DNA of 64,000 nucleotides from Cuneatibacter caecimuris. Lineage in GTDB: Bacteria > Bacillota > Clostridia > Lachnospirales > Lachnospiraceae. Below, piece by piece: positions 17,504-25,138 of this stretch; within the stretch, counting starts at the first letter, position 1, and the number at the start of each line of letters is the position of its first letter. The notes below the pieces were generated by a model. The model ran no database searches. It was not told the DNA's origin and saw nothing but the letters and a program-made list of their open reading frames with translations. The stretch spans positions 372,001 through 436,000 of the forward strand of contig NZ_SGXF01000002.1 of the NCBI RefSeq assembly GCF_004216775.1, given 5' to 3'. The position numbers and the translations under genes are program-made.

Positions 17504-17864
17504 ATAATGCACTCAAAAAGGCCTTAACAGATGGTTTTATCTCGGATTCAGATTCATCCAGTTCCATTTGGGGTATATTCCAATTAGAATCAGCTTCCAC
17601 ATCTATATTTTGAGATGATTGCATTTCTTTCACTGGTTGTTCTAAATTTTTCACTGTTTTTTCCAGTGTGTCTAACCGATCTAAGATAGATTCCAGTTGC
17701 TGCGGCAGAATCTCCTTTGTTTGCTCTGGACTATATGACAAGATAGCCTTAATTATAAACTTTCGATATGTCATACCAGAAGAATTCATGATTTCCCATG
17801 CTCTACGCTCTTCTGGAACGTTCAAGTCGAAAGAATAAGATCCGCGTTTAATATTTTCAGCCAT
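17502..17864 (-). CDS. Ribbon-helix-helix protein, ParR-like
   Basis: 120 residues starting MAENIKRGSYSFDLN. A short basic strand is followed by two helices (PEERRAWEIMNSS and YRKFIIKAILSYS), the RHH pattern of ParR/CopG DNA-binding proteins. Then comes a predicted coiled coil (about 52-80) and an acidic C-terminal tail. GGAGGTGG before the ATG at 17862-17864 fixes the start. It may be the adaptor that links DNA to the ParM-like filament encoded at 22396-23289, although the genes are about 4.5 kb apart; a simple repressor is the alternative. Confidence 0.55.
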   Translation of the reverse strand: MAENIKRGSYSFDLNVPEERRAWEIMNSSGMTYRKFIIKAILSYSPEQTKEILPQQLESILDRLDTLEKTVKNLEQPVKEMQSSQNIDVEADSNWNIPQMELDESESEIKPSVKAFLSAL

Positions 17865-17885
17865 AAATTCCACCTCCCATAAATA

Positions 17886-17912
17886 CAAAAAGAGCAGTTT
17901 TATGATCTGCTC
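17886..17912 (-). terminator. Terminator after the GIY-YIG gene
   Basis: GAGCAG and CTGCTC arms with a 9-base loop, followed on the minus strand by TTTTTGTATT. It lies between the GIY-YIG gene and the ribosome site of the RHH gene, so the RHH gene probably has its own promoter or depends on read-through. Confidence 0.7.
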
Positions 17913-18025
17913 TCTCATTATTCTTATTATGCAACTATATATTATCACGCTATTTTTATATCGTCTACTTTCATCTACTATCATTTACTTTTCTCACGAA
18001 AAATGGCTCCAATCTATCTACATAA

Positions 18026-18496
18026 TTATCCTCTATTTCCTTTGGTCTTATTATAGCCTTTTGAATAAGCATTATAAGTCTTTATAGTATTACGCTCCAA
18101 CTCATTCAAACTAATAAATCCGCTTTGTTCTAATGCAATCATTTTAATAGTAAAAAAATCGCCATATTTATAGTCTGCATAAACGTTGCCATTTCCATTC
18201 CCTGTAAAATGTCTGTTTACTCTTTGAAACACTTTTTTCCCTTGTCCAACATAATACATATTTTTAGTGTGATTATAAATTATGTATACTCCTGCAAAAT
18301 CATATTGGGTTGATATATGTTTCCTCCCCTTACCTCCATTACTAGAATTTCTTATTTTGAAAAATTCTTTAGGCGTGATCTCCAATGTGTTATCAGCTAA
18401 ACTTTTAATCTTCTTTTTTATATTTATATTTCGTATTACAAGAAAAGAAATAGATAAAATTATAATTATAATATATATTCCAACAAACTCTTCCAT
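18026..18496 (-). CDS. Membrane-anchored GIY-YIG nuclease-like protein
   Basis: 156 residues. An N-terminal hydrophobic helix (about 6-22) is followed by a basic linker and a GIY-YIG domain. The domain has GVYIIYNHTKNMYYVGQGKKVFQRVNRHF, carrying both Tyr motifs and the catalytic Arg region, and a Glu in NELERNTIK. The family cuts DNA in repair, restriction and homing. The membrane helix is unusual and could place the nuclease at the DNA entry or exit point or in defence against incoming DNA. The gene is visibly AT-richer than its VapD neighbours. Ribosome site is weak (GGGAG about 13 bases upstream). Confidence 0.72.
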   Translation of the reverse strand: MEEFVGIYIIIIILSISFLVIRNINIKKKIKSLADNTLEITPKEFFKIRNSSNGGKGRKHISTQYDFAGVYIIYNHTKNMYYVGQGKKVFQRVNRHFTGNGNGNVYADYKYGDFFTIKMIALEQSGFISLNELERNTIKTYNAYSKGYNKTKGNRG

Positions 18497-18566
18497 TTTT
18501 TTCTATAATCTCCCAGTTTTTCTCACTCGAAAATTTCAAATACACATTCCCATGTCAGGCTTAATG

Positions 18567-18968
18567 TTACTTATTATTCTTAATTTCAGAATTTCCATTC
18601 AGACTTGTTATACTTTTATTCTCCTGTAGGGCCTGCAAATAGGAACCATCCAAAGTAATTTCCTCTGTTGGCTTCAGTAGCTCCTTTAGGTCATGCTGCT
18701 GTCCCACATTGGTCACATCAATTTTTTTAACACAGTTTTCAATCCACGAAAAATGCTGAACTAAGTCGTCCATCAAATCATAAATATCCGCCGTTGCCAA
18801 CTTATTATCGGAAATATAGCCGGAACCTTGACGGTGTGAGAAATTATGCTGTTTGAAGAAACGCCGCAGGTCATCATATGCCTGCCGGTAATTTTTCCCC
18901 GTATAATACTCTTGCAGACAATGTGTATCAAGGTCAAAATTAATGGCTTTCAAATATTTTCTTTCCAA
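18567..18968 (-). CDS. vapD: VapD-family endoribonuclease-like protein
   Basis: 133 residues. KYLKAINFDLDTHCLQEYY, AYDDLRRFFKQHNFSHRQGSGYIS and ADIYDLMDDLVQHFSW are the hallmarks of VapD, a Cas2-like ferredoxin-fold endoribonuclease. The first Asp of NFDLDT is the candidate catalytic residue. A 40-residue tail past the VapD core (from QQHDLKELL) is poorly conserved. It begins 4 bases after the stop of the upstream gene, which is probably its partner or antitoxin. Chromosomal VapDs are linked to stress and persistence; on an ICE a stabilising role is plausible. Confidence 0.82.
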   Translation of the reverse strand: MERKYLKAINFDLDTHCLQEYYTGKNYRQAYDDLRRFFKQHNFSHRQGSGYISDNKLATADIYDLMDDLVQHFSWIENCVKKIDVTNVGQQHDLKELLKPTEEITLDGSYLQALQENKSITSLNGNSEIKNNK

Positions 18969-18971
18969 ATG

Positions 18972-19310
18972 CTATGCCCTCATAGATTGCTTGTACCTGT
19001 AATGGGCAAGCAAATCCTCCTCATTGAAATCTTCTGGGCTATCCGAGTCGTCACTGTCACAGAGTTGCCAGACTGCTACATTGTCCATGAACCATGCCTG
19101 CCTTTTCAAAGCGTTAACGATCTTACCAAACAAGCCGAAATCCACCGCCCTCCCGCAATCCCGGTACACCAAAGCCCCGGAACGGTCCTCCATACGAGGC
19201 AGACCAGCGGAGTGGAACGCTTGGTCTATTGTATGGTAAATACAGTCCAAATGGTAGATTTTCTCAGCGTTTATCTTATTATCATCCATACGGATAATCA
19301 TTTTCAACAT
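18972..19310 (-). CDS. VapD-associated small protein, possible antitoxin
   Basis: 112 residues starting MLKMIIRMDDNKI. It has a short N-terminal strand, YHLDCIYHTIDQAF, GRAVDFGLFGKIVNALK and an acidic run near the C terminus. No known domain is evident to me. AAGGAGG lies before the ATG at 19308-19310; an upstream in-frame TTG is less likely. It forms a two-gene operon with vapD behind a consensus promoter. The tight coupling and order (partner first, VapD second) resemble a toxin-antitoxin operon, which is the basis for the antitoxin suggestion. Confidence 0.6.
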   Translation of the reverse strand: MLKMIIRMDDNKINAEKIYHLDCIYHTIDQAFHSAGLPRMEDRSGALVYRDCGRAVDFGLFGKIVNALKRQAWFMDNVAVWQLCDSDDSDSPEDFNEEDLLAHYRYKQSMRA

Positions 19311-19333
19311 AGCAGACAACCTCCTTTTTATTT

Positions 19334-19362
19334 ATTATATCACTCGTTCAATGTTTCCACAA
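19334..19362 (-). promoter_or_regulatory. Promoter of the VapD operon
   Basis: TTGTGG, a 17-base spacer and TATAAT on the minus strand, 24 bases before the start of the VapD-associated gene. Confidence 0.65.
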
Positions 19363-20056
19363 TCTCAAATATTATCAATTAAAATTTCACTTAGTTACGA
19401 ATGTCGCAAATTTTATTACCGTTTACGCCTGCGTACATTTTATTCCACCTGGGTAGCTGCGTAAAATTGATTACTGCCATCCGTCAATGCCCTACTCAGT
19501 TAACAGTTAAATAAGCATTATCTGCATTCCCTTTTTCAGTATATTTCTAATTATCCAACCAAATCTTAAAAATACAAAAGGTTATTTTCTCCAGAACGCC
19601 GGATTACAAAAACCTCTGAATAGTAAAGAAGTTTACCATCCCATTGTTTTATATTATCTTACCCGTCTCCAAGATCAATTCATTACTGTTTTTTTCATTA
19701 AATTCTTAGTTTCAGAATTTCCTCTATTTCCTTGATCGCTAAAAATAGCTTCGTAGAAATTTCTTCCTAATTGTTATTTTTTTCTAGTAGGTTCTATATA
19801 TCCCCTAAGAAGTTTTATCCAGTCGTAAGACTGGATATATAAAAAGAGAATATAAATATAAAAGATATAATATATACATATAATAAAACAAGGCGAAAAT
19901 GCGCTTATACCAACACATTCAGCACATACTTACTGTTCACATTTTTAGAATAGAAATTTCTTTTTAAGTCTTAAAAATTGAATAGAAAATAAATTAATGG
20001 CAGTGATTTTAGAATGATATACTCCAAACAGTGCATGAAATTAGAATGATTTGAGT
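19363..20056. other. AT-rich non-coding stretch, possible replication or partition site
   Basis: No supported gene in about 700 bases. It holds a perfect 9-base inverted repeat, TATCCAGTC and GACTGGATA around GTAA (19816-19837). This is followed by a run of almost pure A/T (about 19838-19905), and then two copies of TTAGAATGAT near 20009 and 20041. It lies at the 3' side of the two-winged-helix gene. An AT-rich stretch beside a small dyad is what an origin or centromere can look like, but nothing proves it. Confidence 0.35.
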
Positions 20057-20097
20057 AAAAAAATCAGGCCGGCAAGATTTTCTCTTGCATGGCCTGC
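20057..20097 (-). terminator. Terminator after the two-winged-helix gene
   Basis: Arms close to CAGGCCATGCAAGA and its complement, with a loop of about 4 bases and a two-base mismatch, are followed on the minus strand by ATTTTTTT. It ends the leftward run that starts in the 22-25 kb region. Confidence 0.75.
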
Positions 20098-20162
20098 AGC
20101 TAAATTGATCTAATATGATTTTGATGAATGTCAAATAGCCATCCCACATCACACAGGACAGC

Positions 20163-21029
20163 CTATATTGTTTGGAGCTTTATTTTTTCTTTCAGTATTA
20201 GGTGAACTAACTTTGGCAATAACCGCCTCCGGACGATCTTTTTCTGTCCTGCATTGTCTCTTCTTAATTGCTCCTGCAGCAATTCCTCAAAATTAAGGTT
20301 ATCAGGGATCTCTGTTTTATACTGCTGATATAATCTTGCTACATCGTCTATATCCTGATCTCCGACATTTTTCATTTTACATCGGCGTGCCGCAGCAATT
20401 ACTTGGTTTCGCTTCTCAGCAAATACCTCTGAGAGAGCCTCAGATGGCTTCTGATAGGTTTGCTTTTTAGGGGTGAGGAAATATACTTTATCCTGTAAAT
20501 GGCACCAGAAAAAGCGTTTTAACGATCTCATATACTGTTTTACCATTCTGGTTGTCACCTGCAGGATTTCTGCGTATTTTTCATAAAATTTCTTTTTTCC
20601 TATCTGAGCGCTACCATCTCGATTTCTGGCGGCACCTACCCGTTTCATCAGTTCCATGGCCATAATTTTCTCTTTGGCCTTGAGGGACAGAAAATTTTCT
20701 GGTAAGAATATATTTCTTCCAGTATTTAGATATCCTTCTTCTTTTACTGCCTGGATATCACTGCAATCATTACCAACCAGCTGAACATCCCAATCTGAAT
20801 ATGCCTTTTTGGTACAGGAAATTAATCCCACATTTTGGAGGCGGGACTGCACATTATAAAACGTCTGGTATGACCAATTAAGAGCTGCACACACATCTTT
20901 ATAATATACGCCTACTACACAACCATATGTAGACTGATATCTGGATATGTAAATCAGATAATCTATCTCTGCAGCTGACAGATCTGCAGATTTTATCTTT
21001 TCAAAATAGCTCAATCTGAGCTTTTGCAC
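20163..21029 (-). CDS. Protein with two winged-helix-like segments, candidate replication initiator
   Basis: 288 residues. The first helix-turn-helix region is LSAAEIDYLIYISRYQSTYG...YKDVCAALNWSYQTFYNVQSRLQ. A second is FYEKYAEILQVTTRMVKQYMRSLKRFF. The tail is basic. Two winged helices in tandem are typical of theta-type Rep proteins and of some phage replication or regulatory proteins. Together with ssb and parM in the same run this suggests plasmid-like replication, but I do not recognise a specific family. The GTG at 21027-21029 has GGGAGG 8 bases upstream; the earlier GTG would overlap that site. Confidence 0.55.
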   Translation of the reverse strand: MQKLRLSYFEKIKSADLSAAEIDYLIYISRYQSTYGCVVGVYYKDVCAALNWSYQTFYNVQSRLQNVGLISCTKKAYSDWDVQLVGNDCSDIQAVKEEGYLNTGRNIFLPENFLSLKAKEKIMAMELMKRVGAARNRDGSAQIGKKKFYEKYAEILQVTTRMVKQYMRSLKRFFWCHLQDKVYFLTPKKQTYQKPSEALSEVFAEKRNQVIAAARRCKMKNVGDQDIDDVARLYQQYKTEIPDNLNFEELLQEQLRRDNAGQKKIVRRRLLPKLVHLILKEKIKLQTI

Positions 21030-21060
21030 TGTCCTCACCTCCCTGCCAATGTTTTAGGGG

Positions 21061-21264
21061 TTACTCTTGTGGAAATATGTCAATGCTCTCTTTCAGAGAA
21101 TATGTTGTTCCTATGAATTTGAATTTTACTGTATTACCCTCATAAGATGTCACCAGGACTCCATTATTGAAAATCAATGTAAATTCATCCCCATCCTCCA
21201 GGCGGCCATAATCCTCCGACCATAAATCCAGTGCCTTTTTAATTGCATACATTAATTCTTGCAT
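21061..21264 (-). CDS. Small hypothetical protein (67 aa)
   Basis: Starts MQELMYAIKKALDLW and has an acidic segment followed by beta-strand-like sequence (DEFTLIFNNGVLVTSYEG, VKFKFIGTTY). No cysteines or membrane segment. GGAGG 6 bases before the ATG supports it. It overlaps the tail of the broken gene upstream by 26 bases. Function unknown; the neighbours are phage-like maintenance genes. Confidence 0.6.
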   Translation of the reverse strand: MQELMYAIKKALDLWSEDYGRLEDGDEFTLIFNNGVLVTSYEGNTVKFKFIGTTYSLKESIDIFPQE

Positions 21265-21732
21265 CTTTATCCTCCAATTCTGGTAGCATAGAAGGCATAT
21301 CCCCTGATTGATATACTGTTTCTAACTGGGGAGCCATCCACTCACCTACTGTTTTTCCATCCGGTAATACCACATCATAAAAAAATTCTCTTTCAATGGT
21401 ACTGATACCGGTTTCTACTGCTTCTAACTTCGCTTTGACAATGAGATACAAGGCCTCCATCGGCTGCGGCAAGCTTATTCCCATGCAGCATATGCTGTAT
21501 CTGCTGTTCTTCTCTTTCTTCCAGCCGGTGTTACCCAAAATTCTTCACTACGCCGATCAGGTAACGGTAAAATAAAGCGGATCTGCCTATTGGCCATGAC
21601 AAAACCAATCATAGCTGTATTTTCTTTATATCCGGAAACAAATTGCTCTGCACCAGCTCGAATTATCATTTCTTCTAAATCCGCTTTTGTCTTACTTATG
21701 GATACTGATGTTTTTTCAGCATATGTGCCCAT
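21239..21732 (-). pseudogene. Small phage/ICE protein gene broken by a stop and a frameshift
   Basis: The frame from ATG 21732 (GGAGGG upstream) encodes MGTYAEKTSVSISKTKAD to AYAAWE and then hits TAA at 21475-21477. Reading through that stop gives ACRSRW, and a shift by one base near 21453-21457 then restores RALYLIVKAKLEAVETGIS to the end at 21239. From memory, related phage proteins are a single ~150-residue chain with AYEAWEQACRQRWRAL at this point. One CAA-to-TAA change plus one lost base would therefore explain the split. A short restart at 21484 has no clear ribosome site. Function of the family is unknown. Confidence 0.65.
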
Positions 21733-21743
21733 TTTATCCCTCC

Positions 21744-22073
21744 TTAGTTTCCCTCCCAATATAGCTGTACACCACATAATGTACAATTTGGCTGTCCCGG
21801 CAAAACCTGATGTGTATTTCCCAGGGCTGCACATACAGGACAACTATATTTGATATATGGTATCTCGCCAGGGTTTTCATAGTGACGATCAATAGGTTTT
21901 ACCTGAGTATAGCGTTTATGAACACTCTTAGATTCTGCAACCTTTCCGGTGATGACTGTAGGCTGCATGTCAATCAGCCTCAGTGTTGACCCAATTTCAT
22001 CCAAAGGAATATCTAATTCCATAGCTAAGGCCATCAACATATCTTTTAATTTTATGGCATCTATTGTTCTCAT
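21744..22073 (-). CDS. Zinc-ribbon hypothetical protein (109 aa)
   Basis: The N-terminal half is helical (AIKLKDMLMALAMELDIPLDEIG). The C-terminal half carries a CPVC...CTLC pair, a four-cysteine zinc ribbon, with HxxLPGQPNC between. GAGGAAAA precedes the ATG. It is one of two small zinc-ribbon genes in a row, 6 bases from the next. Probably nucleic-acid or protein binding; no family recognised. Confidence 0.6.
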   Translation of the reverse strand: MRTIDAIKLKDMLMALAMELDIPLDEIGSTLRLIDMQPTVITGKVAESKSVHKRYTQVKPIDRHYENPGEIPYIKYSCPVCAALGNTHQVLPGQPNCTLCGVQLYWEGN

Positions 22074-22079
22074 TTTTCC

Positions 22080-22355
22080 TCATCTCCTAAGCGTATCTTT
22101 TTCATATGCTTCACGAATCATATCTGTGGATACGTTTTCATGATAAGCTTCGTCATAGAGATCAGCAGATGCTTTGCCGTTAATGGGTAGAACATGGTTT
22201 GAATTTACCTTTGAAATCATCTCTGATAGTACAAGCAATGGAGTTATACATCCGCACTTATTACAGCATATGCTTATCCCTGTCGGTACGCAGCTTACCT
22301 CTACTTCGAAGTCTTTACCTTTACAATTCGCACATTCCAATGATATTCTGTTCAT
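22080..22355 (-). CDS. Zinc-ribbon hypothetical protein (91 aa)
   Basis: Starts MNRISLECANCKGKDFEVEVSC and has CNKCGC about 20 residues later, giving a four-cysteine zinc ribbon in the first 35 residues. The rest is helical and acidic. AAAGGAG 6 bases before the ATG supports it. It sits between parM and the second zinc-ribbon gene in the maintenance run. Function unknown. Confidence 0.6.
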   Translation of the reverse strand: MNRISLECANCKGKDFEVEVSCVPTGISICCNKCGCITPLLVLSEMISKVNSNHVLPINGKASADLYDEAYHENVSTDMIREAYEKDTLRR

Positions 22356-22395
22356 TTTTTCTCCTTTCTGACAATTCTACAGTTTTCCCCAATAT

Positions 22396-23289
22396 TTATT
22401 TTTTGAGAAGGTCGTACATCAATTCATATCCTTTCGCAGTTGCACAAGTATCCTCAATGTATAAATTCATGTCTCTTAAACCGCCCCAAAATTCCATAAA
22501 AATGGCCCCTCCACCGCACCATACAATAGGCAGTGTTTCCCGGTTAAAACCAAGTTCTGTTATTTTGGCCACGGTACTTTGAGCATAACTGCTCAGTCCT
22601 TTTTCTATTACTTCTTTATATTTTGTTGGCAGCATCGGAGATTTCCCCATCATATAGTTACGGATTTGGTCTTCTTCAATCGCTTGTCCAAAGCGGGTCT
22701 GCAGCTCTTCCTGTACCATTTCAATACAGTTAATACAACCTAAATTCAGTGTCCAAGTTTTATCCATATTGGGAATCTGATCGTTTATGAGAGTGAGATT
22801 TAATGTTCCGCCCCCCAGATCTGCCAAAAGGAAGGTACTGGGGAATTTAGATATCTGCGGCAGAACTGCAGCATACCCTTGCGGAAAAACTGCAACATCT
22901 ACTATTTTGGCATGGAAACTTTCTCCTTCGTACTTCCATGTTACCTCCTTATGTTTCTGCAGATATTTGATAAATGCCTGCTTTTCTGTCCCTAATCTTT
23001 TTAGGGGTAAGCCAGCAGCTATACAAACTGTTGCATTATTCAACTTTCTGGTTCGCAGTTCCTCTGACAGGGCAGCTAAGGTCAAAATATAATAGTTGTC
23101 ATTTAAAGTTTTGTTCGGTTGGAAGGGGAGCCGAGTTGCTCCAATGGTATACCACTTTTCTTTATATTCCAGAACCCGTGTGTTTAATGGCGGTTCATAT
23201 TCCGTCATTGTCACACCTGCTAAAAAATTTCTGTGGGCTGTCTTTATATAATTGAAGCCATGATCGATACCAACAATTACAGATGCCAT
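22396..23289 (-). CDS. parM: ParM/StbA-like actin ATPase for segregation
   Basis: 297 residues. The actin-fold phosphate-1 loop is GIDHGFNYIK at the N terminus, phosphate-2 is LLADLGGGTLNLTLI near residue 150, and the adenosine motif is VWCGGGAIFM near 265. These are features of plasmid ParM/Alp proteins that form filaments to push DNA copies apart. GGAGAAAG precedes the ATG. A partner adaptor (ParR) is not adjacent; the RHH protein at 17502-17864 is the best candidate. Presence on an ICE suggests the excised circle replicates and is partitioned. Confidence 0.82.
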   Translation of the reverse strand: MASVIVGIDHGFNYIKTAHRNFLAGVTMTEYEPPLNTRVLEYKEKWYTIGATRLPFQPNKTLNDNYYILTLAALSEELRTRKLNNATVCIAAGLPLKRLGTEKQAFIKYLQKHKEVTWKYEGESFHAKIVDVAVFPQGYAAVLPQISKFPSTFLLADLGGGTLNLTLINDQIPNMDKTWTLNLGCINCIEMVQEELQTRFGQAIEEDQIRNYMMGKSPMLPTKYKEVIEKGLSSYAQSTVAKITELGFNRETLPIVWCGGGAIFMEFWGGLRDMNLYIEDTCATAKGYELMYDLLKK

Positions 23290-23310
23290 AATGCTTTCTC
23301 CTTTTCTTTT

Positions 23311-23787
23311 TTATCCAGTACAAGTACATATACGATATATTTTTTTTATTGCATCCTTTCGGATTCTCTGTACCGTGGCGCTTGAGACCTGGTAATGATG
23401 GCAAACCCATTGCCAGGTACAGTCTGATAAGTACAGTGCAGACATGATGTTATATTCTCTGGGCGGCAGCCTGTTCAATGATTTGAAAACAAGGTTTAGT
23501 TCTTCTTCGGTTTCGTTGATTTGTAGAAGTTCTTTAATATAATCGTCAAATGCACTATCCCGCATTTTGTCTGCTTTTTGTATAATTTGATAGAGCTCTT
23601 TACATTGTCCCACATGTACATAAGTGTTTTCTTCTTCTTTGCAGCCAGGAGGGTAAGCTGCTGTAGATATACATAGCTCTTCCAGTTGCTGGCATTCTAT
23701 CGCAATTTGGCTGCGGCGGTTTTTTATAAATTCTATGTAATCTTTCCGGTTTTTTAGATAATCTTCAACCTTTTCGATTGACAGCAA
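23311..23787 (-). CDS. Sigma region 4-like activator, ArpU/RinA type
   Basis: 158 residues. The N-terminal two thirds are helical and charged. The C terminus (LNRLPPREYNIMSALYLSDCTWQWVCHHYQVSSATVQRIRKDAI) is a sigma-70 region 4-like HTH. This layout matches late-gene activators of Firmicute phages and their ICE relatives. The start is a TTG with GGGAGGGG about 6 bases upstream. It may switch on genes downstream of the maintenance run. Confidence 0.65.
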   Translation of the reverse strand: MLSIEKVEDYLKNRKDYIEFIKNRRSQIAIECQQLEELCISTAAYPPGCKEEENTYVHVGQCKELYQIIQKADKMRDSAFDDYIKELLQINETEEELNLVFKSLNRLPPREYNIMSALYLSDCTWQWVCHHYQVSSATVQRIRKDAIKKIYRICTCTG

Positions 23788-23824
23788 ACGCTCCCCTCCC
23801 TTCTAAAAAAAATTCATTGTATAT

Positions 23825-24229
23825 TTATCTGAATGGTAGGCTTGCATCATCCGGAATATCTGGAATCAAGAAGTCTTCTCCTTCAGGTGCTATTGGATCC
23901 TGCTGAGTGCTACGGTCATCCAAGAAATATAATTCCAGAACCACAACATCAGTTGTATAGACTCGTTTACCATCCTTATTTGTATAGCTCCCGGTATGGA
24001 TCTTCCCGATCAGACCTACTCTGCTCCCCCGTACCAGATACCTTTCTACATTGTGTGCCGCCTTATCAAAAGCGATACAGCGAATAAAATCAGCATCTCC
24101 TTTACTGTTCCTGCGAACGGCCAATGTAAATCTGGCGGATACGTTGGTATTACCATCTTCTGCAGGAATTTCCCCGTATCGCACTTCCGGATCTTTCGTC
24201 AGGCGACCAATTAATTCTACTTTGTTCAT
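23825..24229 (-). CDS. ssb: Single-stranded DNA-binding protein
   Basis: 134 residues. The OB fold opens with MNKVELIGRLTKDPEVRY, followed by NVSARFTLAVRRN, DFIRCIAFDKAAHNVERYLVRGS and GSYTNKDGKRVYTTDVVVLEL. The acidic C-terminal tip ends DDASLPFR, close to the DDDLPF tail that recruits partners, but one residue longer. It coats ssDNA during element replication and transfer. The start overlaps the upstream gene by 4 bases. Confidence 0.93.
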   Translation of the reverse strand: MNKVELIGRLTKDPEVRYGEIPAEDGNTNVSARFTLAVRRNSKGDADFIRCIAFDKAAHNVERYLVRGSRVGLIGKIHTGSYTNKDGKRVYTTDVVVLELYFLDDRSTQQDPIAPEGEDFLIPDIPDDASLPFR

Positions 24230-24705
24230 AATCTTTTCTCTCCTTTTCTCTTTTTCGGCTGATTTACAGCTAAGGTATTTTCAGTTTCAATTTCTTTTTT
24301 ATTTTTTAAATATTCATTCTGTGCAGTTTTAAAATCCTTCACTGACATATTGCCTTGAAATACATAAGGATCAAATTCCTCTACTGGATTCATTGATTCA
24401 TTCCAGGGCATGTCCTCCGGAAGCCATTCCGGTCTGAGGCACCGCGCGGTTTCCTCCATCACCTGCAAGGCCTGTTTAAGAAGAACCTTTACAGCATAGG
24501 TATCATAGTCGTATTGGAACCCATCAGTACCGTTGCCATACATATTGTGTTGTTTTACCAGCTCCTGCAGCATTTCCGTAATTTCCTCTTTAATTTCTTT
24601 CATTTTGACTCCCCTCAATCGGTCCATCTTCTCAAAGATTTCCTGTGTCTCACTGTATGAAGTAGCCAATTTCTTGACCACAAACAGCCAAATATAAAAT
24701 TCCAT
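24226..24705 (-). CDS. Hypothetical protein upstream of ssb (159 aa)
   Basis: Starts MEFYIWLFVVKKL with AGGAGAA 7 bases upstream. Mostly helical with charged stretches (MKEIKEEITEMLQELVKQ; YLKNKKEIETEN). An internal ATG at 24603 also has a very good ribosome site (GAGGGGAG), so a shorter 125-residue product is possible. It has a 4-base overlap with ssb. I do not recognise a family. Confidence 0.6.
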   Translation of the reverse strand: MEFYIWLFVVKKLATSYSETQEIFEKMDRLRGVKMKEIKEEITEMLQELVKQHNMYGNGTDGFQYDYDTYAVKVLLKQALQVMEETARCLRPEWLPEDMPWNESMNPVEEFDPYVFQGNMSVKDFKTAQNEYLKNKKEIETENTLAVNQPKKRKGEKRL

Positions 24706-24802
24706 AATTTTTTCTCCTGTACTTGACAAAACAAATAAAATCTGTTATCTTTAAAATAATCTTAGGCATAAGATACTATTTAGTATTCTTATGTTAGTGG
24801 TT

Positions 24803-24846
24803 AGAGAGTGGAGACGCCGCCAAGCATGTTCCGCTCTCTTTTTTTG
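24803..24846 (+). terminator. Plus-strand hairpin with T run, antisense to the local operon
   Basis: Arms AGAGAGTGGA and TCCGCTCTCT (one mismatch) with a 17-base loop are followed by seven T on the plus strand, although all genes nearby run leftward. Just upstream (24766-24793) is another inverted repeat, CATAAG/ATACTA with TAGTAT/CTTATG. Together they could be a short plus-strand RNA and its terminator. Confidence 0.4.
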
Positions 24847-24910
24847 TTTAAATTTGATCTTGTGTAGTTTCATACTCATTTCTACCTTTCCAGTCCATTT
24901 AAACCGCTTA

Positions 24911-25063
24911 TTAAGCAGTTTTTTCTTTGGATTCTTCTTTGTATCCGGCTGCGGCCATAATGATTTTTTGCAGCTCACGCCCCACCTTCTTTTTTTCTGT
25001 TTCTGTCAGCTGACTCATATCAATTTCCTGGCCATCGACACACAGAATATTTCTAATTTTCAT
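24911..25063 (-). CDS. Small acidic/basic protein (50 aa)
   Basis: ATG at 25061-25063 with GGGGGTG upstream. It reads MKIRNILCVDGQEIDMSQLT, then a Lys-rich helix (KKKVGRELQKIIMAAAGY) and stops at 24911. The opening strand-loop-helix looks like a small phage protein of the kind found beside cro-like genes. Function unknown. Confidence 0.6.
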   Translation of the reverse strand: MKIRNILCVDGQEIDMSQLTETEKKKVGRELQKIIMAAAGYKEESKEKTA

Positions 25064-25138
25064 ATGGCACCCCCTTATGTCTTTACTTACCTCACCTTAT
25101 GCCAGACAGCTTGTACATTTTCCTTAAAAGAATTACTA

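Noticed and set aside
24751-24978. 75-residue minus-strand frame (with an internal 42-residue restart) between the 24911 and 24705 genes
   Set aside because: It overlaps the better-supported 24911-25063 gene in another frame and the sequence is dominated by the plus-strand hairpin; ribosome site is only moderate.
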